A stretch of 5,360 bases of DNA, from the NCBI GenBank assembly GCA_003972845.1, contig QOAV01000212.1:1-5360 (forward strand), read 5' to 3'. This document shows positions 1 through 4,995 of the stretch, in pieces. Source of the DNA: Gammaproteobacteria bacterium. GTDB taxonomy: Bacteria; Pseudomonadota; Gammaproteobacteria; QOAV01. Positions within the stretch are counted from its first letter, which is position 1. Every line of letters starts with the position of its first letter. Position numbers and translations under genes: made by a program. Below the pieces are notes generated by a model that was given only the letters and a program-made list of their open reading frames with translations, ran no database searches and was not told the DNA's origin.

Positions 1-202
1 CGCTGAAAACAAAGGTATATACCGCCAGCATGAGTATGGGATTGAACAACGACCAGACCAGCCCGAGTATGGACCCGCGATAACGCCCGATGACTTCGCG
101 CTTGCCCATCTGCAATATCAAATGCCAGTGGTCGAACAGGCTTCGAAAAACACTCAGGGGGCTGCCGACGGCAAAACGATTGCCGGAAGAGAGAACTGTC
201 AC
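1..202 (-). CDS. ABC-2 type permease of a polysaccharide/O-antigen exporter (Wzm/TagG-like), N-terminal fragment
   Basis: This is the first 67 codons of a membrane subunit of an ABC exporter of the kind that moves lipid-linked O-antigen, capsule or teichoic-acid-like polymers across the inner membrane. The rest lies beyond the left edge. Translation from GTG at 202-200 gives a short polar start, then the family hallmark: RYRGS at residues 40-44, LGLVWSLFNP at 46-55 and MLAVYTFVF at 58-66, which is the start of the first membrane segment preceded by an amphipathic helix. The frame is open back to a stop at 247-245. GTG is chosen because a weak GGGG (212-209) lies 6 bases before it and because starting at the next ATG (109-107) would remove most of the N-terminal helix. 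It begins 17 bases after the panD stop, so it may be co-transcribed. The ATPase partner would be expected just beyond the window. Family assignment is firm; the exported polymer is unknown. Confidence 0.85.
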   Translation of the reverse strand, partial: MTVLSSGNRFAVGSPLSVFRSLFDHWHLILQMGKREVIGRYRGSILGLVWSLFNPILMLAVYTFVFS

Positions 203-219
203 TGTCGGCCCCGGAAAAC

Positions 220-600
220 TCAGGCGACTTGCGCGGAAATATGGTCAGCCTTCACCTTCAGGCGGTTGTTTTCGTCGACATAGACCAGATCGGGCGCAAA
301 TGATTTGGCTTCGGATTCGCCAAAATCCGCGTAGGTGCAGATAATCAGCAAATCATCCACAGCCACCTTGTGCGCAGCCGCGCCCATGACGGAAACAATG
401 CCGGAGCCCGGCGTGGTTCTGATCGCATAAGTGGTGAAACGCTCGCCGTTGTTGACGTTATAAATCTCCAGACGCTCGAATTCGCGGATATTGGCGGAAT
501 CCATTAAATCGCCATCAATGGCGACCGAGCCTTCATAATCCAGTTCGGCGTGGGTCACTCGCACACGGTGCAGCTTGCTTTTCAACAGGGTAATACGCAT
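220..600 (-). CDS. panD: Aspartate 1-decarboxylase (pyruvoyl enzyme)
   Basis: PanD makes beta-alanine from L-aspartate for pantothenate synthesis in the cytoplasm. It is made as an inactive chain that cuts itself between Gly and Ser, turning the Ser into a pyruvoyl group. Numbered from ATG 600-598 the protein is 126 residues, the same as E. coli PanD, and the cleavage pair in YEGS falls at Gly24-Ser25 as in E. coli. Other active-site positions are present: Lys9 and His11 in KLHR, Tyr22, Arg54, Thr57 and Tyr58 in RFTTY, and GAAAH at 73-77. Position 72 is Met, where the PanD sequences I can recall have Asn. An alternative ATG at 609-607 adds three residues (MAQ). Neither start has a good Shine-Dalgarno, and I prefer 600 because of the length match. 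The gene is separated from panC by 146 bases that hold a likely promoter of its own. Confidence 0.95.
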   Translation of the reverse strand: MRITLLKSKLHRVRVTHAELDYEGSVAIDGDLMDSANIREFERLEIYNVNNGERFTTYAIRTTPGSGIVSVMGAAAHKVAVDDLLIICTYADFGESEAKSFAPDLVYVDENNRLKVKADHISAQVA

Positions 601-609
601 CTGGGCCAT

Positions 610-746
610 TCAAATTCAACAATACTGTTATATTATCGCGTGTTACGCTGGCCGATTCAATCAGGGATGCCATGAATAACGGCACCCCGCTCGCATGCGC
701 CAGCGCTGGTATTGGCCGGCCCGTTTTCTGTTGCCGTCGAGCTTGT
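610..746. other. panC-panD intergenic gap
   Basis: This 137-base gap separates panC from the upstream-most possible panD start. It holds the candidate panD promoter in its panD-proximal part. Its panC-proximal part has several short perfect palindromes, CCAGCGCTGG at 700-709 and CGCATGCG at 692-699, and a weak bulged stem with arms of about six pairs near 660-682. None is followed by a T-run on the minus strand, so I see no intrinsic terminator for the upstream operon. No short gene with convincing coding character was found. Confidence 0.6.
632..660 (-). promoter_or_regulatory. Candidate sigma70-type promoter for panD
   Basis: Reading on the minus strand, TTGAAT (660-655, 4 of 6 to the -35 consensus) is followed by exactly 17 bases and then GATAAT (637-632, 5 of 6 to the -10 consensus). 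The predicted transcript would start near 625, leaving a leader of about 25 bases before the preferred panD ATG at 600. An overlapping TATAAC one turn later could serve instead. This is the best promoter-like match I found in either intergenic gap. It is a prediction from sequence only. Confidence 0.5.
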
Positions 747-1604
747 TCAGGACAGCTTTTCTGTTTCGAGATTATCAATCAGGCGGACATCGCCCAGTAC
801 TGCCGCCGCCAGCACAACCAGTTGCCGATCCCCTGGCTCCGGAGGCAACAGGTCAGAGCGCCTGCGCAAACTCAGATATTCAACGGCAAACCCGGCCTCT
901 TCCAGCTCTTTAATCGTTTTTTCGATGCTTTTTTGCAGATTTTCGGAACTTTTGGCCACAAGATTCTTGATTTCAACCAGAGCTTCATGGAGCCGGGAAG
1001 CGATGCGCCGCTGTTGTGGAGACAAACGCGCATTCCTCGAACTCATGGCCAGGCCATCGGTTTCTCGCTCGGTTTCTCCTGCCAGGATGGTTACCGGCAT
1101 GGCCAGATCAGCCACCATTTTTCGCACCAGCATCAACTGCTGATAGTCCTTTTTGCCGAACACGGCGATATCGGGCTGCACCAGGTTGAACAGACGATTG
1201 ACTACGGTGGCGACGCCGCGAAAATGCCCGGGTCGGTGCTCGCCCTCCAGGATTTCACCCAGGTTTGGCACTTCGACAAACGTTTGCTGATGCTGCCCGT
1301 GCGGATACATGGTCTGGTCGTCCGGCATGAACAGCAGTTGCACGCCGGCTTGCTGCAGTTTTTCCAGATCCGCCTTCGGCGTACGCGGATAGGCCGCCAG
1401 ATCCGCCTGCTGGTTGAATTGCATGGGATTGACGTAAATGCTCGCGATGCAGACATCGGCCGCCTGCAGCGCCTGATCCATCAGACGCAAATGGCCGCGA
1501 TGCAGATTACCCATGGTGGGAACAAAAGCGATGCTCTGGCCGTTGTCACGCAGCGAGGCCACCGCCCGGCGTAACGCAGCCACGGTGCGCACCACGTCGG
1601 TCAT
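747..1604 (-). CDS. panC: Pantothenate synthetase (pantoate-beta-alanine ligase)
   Basis: PanC joins pantoate and beta-alanine using ATP, through a pantoyl-adenylate intermediate, to make pantothenate in the cytoplasm. The 285-residue length is typical. It is a nucleotidyltransferase of the HIGH superfamily. The first ATP motif is PTMGNLHRGH at 29-38 (His35, His38); the pantoate/beta-alanine site is VNPMQF at 58-63; YPRT is at 72-75; EGEHRPGHFRGV at 120-131; GKKDYQQ at 150-156; and the KMSKS-equivalent MSSRN at 187-191. The residue between the two histidines' Leu-His and Gly-His is Arg36, where Asp, Glu or Ala is more usual. The start ATG overlaps the panB stop by one base (TGATG), with no good Shine-Dalgarno, so translation is probably coupled to panB. 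Two A6 runs occur in the coding strand around codons 225-229, but the frame is intact. Confidence 0.97.
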   Translation of the reverse strand: MTDVVRTVAALRRAVASLRDNGQSIAFVPTMGNLHRGHLRLMDQALQAADVCIASIYVNPMQFNQQADLAAYPRTPKADLEKLQQAGVQLLFMPDDQTMYPHGQHQQTFVEVPNLGEILEGEHRPGHFRGVATVVNRLFNLVQPDIAVFGKKDYQQLMLVRKMVADLAMPVTILAGETERETDGLAMSSRNARLSPQQRRIASRLHEALVEIKNLVAKSSENLQKSIEKTIKELEEAGFAVEYLSLRRRSDLLPPEPGDRQLVVLAAAVLGDVRLIDNLETEKLS

Positions 1605-2401
1605 CAGGAAAAACTGTGTTCGGCAGCCGGAAATTCGCCGGACCTGACCGCCTTGGCATAGGCTTGCACCGCCGCCTGAACAGTGCCGGCGCCAGCCAGA
1701 AAGTTTTTCGAAAATTTCGGACTGCCGCCGGGGTAAATACCGAGCACATCATGCAATACCAGTACCTGGGCGTCGCAATCCGGGCCGGCGCCGATGCCGA
1801 TGGTGGGCACGTCCAGCGCCTGGGTAATGTGCCGCGCCAGCGGCGCCGGAACCGCCTCCAGCAAGACGGCGAATGCTCCCGCATCCTGCATGCGCAAGGC
1901 ATCTTCCCTGATGCGGCTGGCGTCATCGTCGCTCCTGCCCTGCACGCGATAACCGCCGAGCTGATTCACCGACTGCGGCAACAGACCGAGATGAGCGCAA
2001 ACCGGCACGCCGCGCCGCACCAGATAACGCACCGTTTTCACCATCACGCTGCCGCCTTCCAGTTTTACCGCCGCCGCGCCGGCTTTCATCAGCGCCGCGG
2101 CGTTTTTCAATGTCGGCTTCGGTCCCATCTGGGAACTGCCAAACGGCATGTCGGCCAGAATCAGGCTGCGCGCAGCACCGCGCTTCACCGCGCGCACATG
2201 ATAGACCATGTCCCGCAAGCTCACCGGCAAGGTGCTGTCGCGCCCCTGAATGACCATACCCAGCGAGTCGCCCACCAGCAGAACCTCGATGCCCCCCTTG
2301 TCCAGTACGCTGGCGAAGCTGTAGTCATACACCGTCAGGCTGGTGAATTTCTCGCCGTCCTGCTTCATCTGGCGCAGAGTCTGGATGGTAATCTTGCTCA
2401 T
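1604..2401 (-). CDS. panB: 3-methyl-2-oxobutanoate hydroxymethyltransferase (ketopantoate synthase)
   Basis: PanB catalyses the first committed step of pantothenate synthesis, moving a hydroxymethyl group from 5,10-methylene-tetrahydrofolate to alpha-ketoisovalerate to give ketopantoate. At 265 residues it is the normal size for this (beta/alpha)8 barrel. Visible signatures are VGDSLGMV at 43-50 with metal ligand Asp45, Asp84 in ILADMPFG, KLEGG at 113-117 with Glu115, HLGLLPQSVNQLGGY at 137-151, the catalytic-base Glu182 in LLEAVP, and IGIGAGPDCDAQ at 201-212. The C-terminus FPAAEHSFS is family-typical. The gene begins 5 bases after the kinase stop, with no strong Shine-Dalgarno in the last bases of the kinase gene, and ends overlapping panC by one base. 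It lies in the same operon as folK, whose pathway leads to its folate cosubstrate. Confidence 0.97.
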   Translation of the reverse strand: MSKITIQTLRQMKQDGEKFTSLTVYDYSFASVLDKGGIEVLLVGDSLGMVIQGRDSTLPVSLRDMVYHVRAVKRGAARSLILADMPFGSSQMGPKPTLKNAAALMKAGAAAVKLEGGSVMVKTVRYLVRRGVPVCAHLGLLPQSVNQLGGYRVQGRSDDDASRIREDALRMQDAGAFAVLLEAVPAPLARHITQALDVPTIGIGAGPDCDAQVLVLHDVLGIYPGGSPKFSKNFLAGAGTVQAAVQAYAKAVRSGEFPAAEHSFS

Positions 2402-2406
2402 GTATG

Positions 2407-3051
2407 TTATTGCGATCCCAGGGGATTGAAATAATGCCGGCCGGTCTCGATCTGGCCCATATAGTCGAGCAGCATATCAAAATCCTGCGGGTTTTCGACC
2501 GTGTTGACACTGCCGGTATTGACGATCAGCAACGGTGCAGCACGATAATTGTGAAAAAAAGTGGCGTAGGCCTGATCCACTTTCTCCAGATAATCGCTCT
2601 CCAGATGATAATCCCAGTCCGCACGCCGGTGCCGCACCCGATCCACCAGGTCATGCATGGGCGCCTGCAAATAAACCACCAGATCGGGGGGCGACAGATC
2701 CGGATCCAGCTTTCTGTAGACCTTGTCGTACAATTCAAATTCTTCCGGCGTCAAGGTCAGTTCCGCAAACAGCCGGTCTTTTTCCAGCATGTAATCGGCT
2801 ACCACGCGCTGACCCGCCAGGCCGGCATTGCGCTGCTCCAGTTGCTCGGAGCGCTGAAACAGAAAGTACAACTGGGTGGACAGGGCATGACAGTCCATCG
2901 CCCGGTAGAATTTTTCCAGAAACGGATTGTTCTCGGGCTGTTCCAGATCAGCCCGGAAATCCAGGCGTTCCGCCAGCTTGCGGGCCAGAGTGGTCTTGCC
3001 CACGCCGATAGGTCCCTCCACCACGATCCGGCATATGTTGTCGTTGAACAT
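2407..3051 (-). CDS. Deoxynucleoside kinase (dNK/dGK/dCK family)
   Basis: This 214-residue cytoplasmic kinase phosphorylates a deoxynucleoside at the 5' position with ATP, the first salvage step. Seen in order: a P-loop GPIGVGKT at 13-20; an acidic substrate residue Glu38 followed by NNPFLEKFY at 41-49; the substrate-pocket segment TQLYFLFQR at 59-67; the DYMLEKDR block at 86-93, in the place of the family's ERS/DRS motif; and an arginine-rich lid at 138-143 followed by DYLEKVDQAY at 153-162. The ATG at 3051 is chosen over an in-frame GTG at 3066 because GGAGAGG lies six bases before it and because only the ATG avoids overlap with folK. It starts 2 bases after the folK stop and 5 bases before panB, so it belongs to the operon. 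Which deoxynucleoside it prefers (dA, dG or dC) cannot be told from the sequence. It is not thymidylate kinase, as it lacks that family's DR-Y/H block layout. Confidence 0.9.
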   Translation of the reverse strand: MFNDNICRIVVEGPIGVGKTTLARKLAERLDFRADLEQPENNPFLEKFYRAMDCHALSTQLYFLFQRSEQLEQRNAGLAGQRVVADYMLEKDRLFAELTLTPEEFELYDKVYRKLDPDLSPPDLVVYLQAPMHDLVDRVRHRRADWDYHLESDYLEKVDQAYATFFHNYRAAPLLIVNTGSVNTVENPQDFDMLLDYMGQIETGRHYFNPLGSQ

Positions 3052-3053
3052 TG

Positions 3054-3551
3054 CTACCCTCTCCACGATTTCTGCAGTTTCCTGATGCCCTGATTTTTCA
3101 CGCTCTTCAGATACCCTTGCAACGGACCCGCTCCAGGCACGATCAGATCCGGCGCAATTTCCAGCAGCGGTATGATAACAAAAGCCCGCTCCAGCATGTG
3201 CGCATGGGGGATTACCAGGTCGGGTTGCTTAACGACCTGGTCAGCATACAACAGGATATCCAGATCCAGAGTGCGCGGTTCATTCTTGCCGTGCAACCGC
3301 TCCCGACCCTGCGCATGCTCAATACCCTGCAATGCCGACAACAGGGCTTGCGGCGACAAATCTGTTGCTACCGCACACACGGCGTTATAAAAATCCGGCT
3401 GGTCGGCATATCCCAGCGGATCCGTTTGATAGACCGAAGAACAACGCAACAATTCAGTCAGACGCAGATCACTGATCGCGCTGCGAGCCTGACGCAACTG
3501 GCGCAGCGGATGATCCAGATTGGAACCCAGGGCAATATATGCCGTGTTCAT
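3054..3551 (-). CDS. folK: 6-hydroxymethyl-7,8-dihydropterin pyrophosphokinase (HPPK)
   Basis: FolK transfers pyrophosphate from ATP to 6-hydroxymethyl-dihydropterin, making the substrate for dihydropteroate synthase in folate synthesis. The 165-residue protein is close to E. coli's 159. It opens with YIALGSNL (5-12), carries SSVYQTDPLG at 38-47, the pterin-pocket segment QPDFYNAV at 51-58, GRER at 82-85 with the two ATP-binding arginines, and the family signature PRTLDLDILL at 92-101 with Mg ligands Asp96 and Asp98. IPHAHMLERAFV follows at 114-125. The residues just before the signature read KNEPR rather than the enterobacterial RWGPR; an Asn in place of Trp is seen in other HPPKs that I recall. 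ATG 3551 is chosen because homology begins there; the longer open frame upstream is a shadow of pcnB. It starts one base after the pcnB stop, directly behind an inverted repeat, and has no clear Shine-Dalgarno. Confidence 0.96.
   Translation of the reverse strand: MNTAYIALGSNLDHPLRQLRQARSAISDLRLTELLRCSSVYQTDPLGYADQPDFYNAVCAVATDLSPQALLSALQGIEHAQGRERLHGKNEPRTLDLDILLYADQVVKQPDLVIPHAHMLERAFVIIPLLEIAPDLIVPGAGPLQGYLKSVKNQGIRKLQKSWRG
3058..3064 (-). promoter_or_regulatory. Ribosome binding site of the deoxynucleoside kinase
   Basis: GGAGAGG lies inside the last codons of folK and ends six bases before ATG 3051-3049. It is the best Shine-Dalgarno in the operon and decides the start against the longer in-frame GTG at 3066, which would place the site inside the coding sequence. 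Confidence 0.75.
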
Positions 3552-3575
3552 GTCAGGCCGGCTTGTTGGCCTGAC
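3552..3575 (-). promoter_or_regulatory. Perfect inverted repeat at the pcnB/folK junction
   Basis: On the minus strand GTCAGGCC (3575-3568) and its exact reverse complement GGCCTGAC (3559-3552) flank an 8-base spacer, giving a GC-rich 8-bp stem. The second arm contains the pcnB stop codon TGA (3555-3553) and ends at the base before the folK ATG. No T-run follows, so it is not an intrinsic terminator. In the mRNA it would cover the folK initiation region unless opened by ribosomes finishing pcnB, which suggests translational coupling. The function is inferred; the repeat itself is seen directly. Confidence 0.6.
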
Positions 3576-4866
3576 GGGTTTTCGGCTTGCGCCGGCGCCT
3601 GCGGCGGGACGAACCACCGGTCTTGCCCGGCTGCAAGGCCCGCACCATGGCCACCGCCTCGGTTTCGTCAACTTCCTGAAAGCGCGTCCACCATTGCGCC
3701 AGAGCGGGGTCTTCTTCACCCACCTCGCAACGCAACAGCAGAAAATCATAAGCCGCGCGGAAACGACGATGCGACAACAGACTGAACGCCCTGCGTCCGC
3801 CGCGACGCGGCAGCCTCAGCTGCATGGTCCAGATATCCCGCATGGGCACACTGAATCGCTTGGGCACAATGACCCGCGCCGCCTGCCGCTCCAGCACTTC
3901 CATGGCCGCCTTGTCCATGGCGGTAATGGGCGGTACGCGGCGCGCAAGCAATTCCTCGTAACGCTGCCGCACCGGTTCCCACAACAAGGCGGCGAACATG
4001 AATGCGGGCGTTACCGACTTGCCCTGGCGGATGCGTTTATCGGTATTTTTCAGGGCGCGGCAAAGCAGGCTGCTGCAATCATTCAGCGTTTCGCACAAAC
4101 GTTGCTGATCCAGCGGAGGAAACAGCATTTCAACAAAACCGAACTCGCACATGAGCGACATGGTTTTCACCGCTGCGCCACCCTGCAGCAGCTTGATGAC
4201 TTCATCAAACAGACGGGCCCGCGACTGATCTTCCAGCAGATAGCTCAGACGCTTGATGGTGTTGACCAGATCCGTTTCCAGCGTCAGATCCAGTTTCGCC
4301 GAAAACCGTATGGCGCGCAGCATGCGCACGGCATCTTCGCGAAAACGTTTCTCCGGGTCGCCGATGACATGCAGTTTGCGGCTCTGCAAGTCCGCAAAAC
4401 CGCCCACATAATCCAGCACTGCATCGTCGCGGATATCGTAAAACAGCGCATTGATGGTGAAATCCCGCCGGAAAGCGTCTTCGTATTCCTCGCCGTAAAC
4501 GTTATCGCTGATAATGCGGCCGGCATCGGTGGTCTCCAGATCATCGACCAGGTCGGCTCCCGCCCGGAAAGTCGCCACTTCGATCACTTCACGGCCAAAC
4601 CGCACATGCACCAGCCGGAAGCGCTTGCCGATGATCCGGCTGCGCCGAAACAGCGGCGCTATCTGTTCAGGCAAGGCGTTGGTCGCCACATCAAAATCTT
4701 TTGGCTTCTTGCGCAGGATCAAATCACGCACGCAGCCGCCCACCAGATAGGCGTCATAACCGGCATCCAGCAGGGTCTCGATGACCGAGCGGGCATGGCG
4801 GTCGATATACTCCGGATTGATGCCGTGTTGATCCCGATGGATGCGTCGCGCTTCAGGCTTGCTCAA
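3553..4866 (-). CDS. pcnB: Poly(A) polymerase I
   Basis: PcnB adds A-tails to RNA 3' ends, marking transcripts for exonuclease decay. The 437-residue protein is slightly shorter than the E. coli enzyme. The nucleotidyltransferase head has LVGGCVRD at 41-48 and the catalytic pair Asp57/Asp59 in KDFDV. IIGKRFRLVHV at 78-88 is the segment that marks poly(A) polymerases rather than CCA-adding enzymes. RRDFTINALFYD (133-144) and RMLRAIRF (181-188) follow. The C-terminal RNA-binding part has LPRRGGRRAF at 352-361 and FRAAYDFLLLR at 369-379, and ends in a basic tail with six consecutive Arg at 421-426. The start must be TTG 4866-4864: an in-frame stop lies just upstream, the conserved IHRDQHGI segment begins at residue 9, and the first in-frame ATG is only at codon 182. 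AAGGAAGG nine bases upstream supports it. It is the first gene of the operon leading to folK. Confidence 0.96.
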   Translation of the reverse strand: MSKPEARRIHRDQHGINPEYIDRHARSVIETLLDAGYDAYLVGGCVRDLILRKKPKDFDVATNALPEQIAPLFRRSRIIGKRFRLVHVRFGREVIEVATFRAGADLVDDLETTDAGRIISDNVYGEEYEDAFRRDFTINALFYDIRDDAVLDYVGGFADLQSRKLHVIGDPEKRFREDAVRMLRAIRFSAKLDLTLETDLVNTIKRLSYLLEDQSRARLFDEVIKLLQGGAAVKTMSLMCEFGFVEMLFPPLDQQRLCETLNDCSSLLCRALKNTDKRIRQGKSVTPAFMFAALLWEPVRQRYEELLARRVPPITAMDKAAMEVLERQAARVIVPKRFSVPMRDIWTMQLRLPRRGGRRAFSLLSHRRFRAAYDFLLLRCEVGEEDPALAQWWTRFQEVDETEAVAMVRALQPGKTGGSSRRRRRRKPKTRQANKPA

Positions 4867-4995
4867 AGCGGGGAGCCTTCCTTTTTATTGTGGCTGTTTG
4901 CCGCGTAAGCTAACGCGCTTTGTAAACTCATGCAACCGCGTAATCCAAAAAACCCGGAAGCGCCGATACGCCGTGCGAAACCGCAAGCAACGCCG
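4867..4995. other. xerD-pcnB intergenic gap / pcnB leader
   Basis: This 129-base gap must hold the pcnB operon promoter unless transcription comes through from xerD. I find no pair of -35/-10 boxes that I trust: TTGCAT and TTTACA both occur around 4923-4935, but no good -10 lies 16-18 bases beyond either. A short inverted repeat, CGCGT and ACGCG around a 6-base loop (4902-4917), lies in the leader. A T6 run on the minus strand near 4946-4951 has only a 3-4 bp stem before it, too weak to call a terminator. Confidence 0.5.
4876..4883 (-). promoter_or_regulatory. Ribosome binding site of pcnB
   Basis: AAGGAAGG on the minus strand ends nine bases before TTG 4866-4864. It is a purine-rich Shine-Dalgarno of good strength and supports this unusual start codon. 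Confidence 0.65.

Noticed and set aside
692..709. Palindromes CGCATGCG and CCAGCGCTGG in the panC-panD gap as an operator or terminator
   Set aside because: They are short, common in GC-rich DNA, not followed by T-runs and not repeated elsewhere in the window.
915..940. Two A6 runs in panC as programmed slippage or frameshift sites
   Set aside because: The panC frame continues normally to its usual length and no overlapping product or stimulatory structure was seen.
672..1574. Long plus-strand open frame of 300 codons opposite panC
   Set aside because: It is antisense to a clear panC, has low-complexity His/Gln-rich translation typical of shadow frames, and shows no recognisable domain or ribosome binding site.
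1616..2434. Plus-strand open frame of 272 codons opposite panB
   Set aside because: Antisense shadow of panB, with no start signal and no family resemblance.
3520..4908. Long plus-strand open frame of 462 codons opposite pcnB
   Set aside because: Antisense shadow of pcnB. The composition is His/Gln/Arg-rich and without domains; pcnB itself carries all expected motifs.
4943..4975. Possible xerD terminator (T6 run on the minus strand)
   Set aside because: The stem ahead of the T-run is only 3-4 pairs (CGG/CCG), too weak for an intrinsic terminator.
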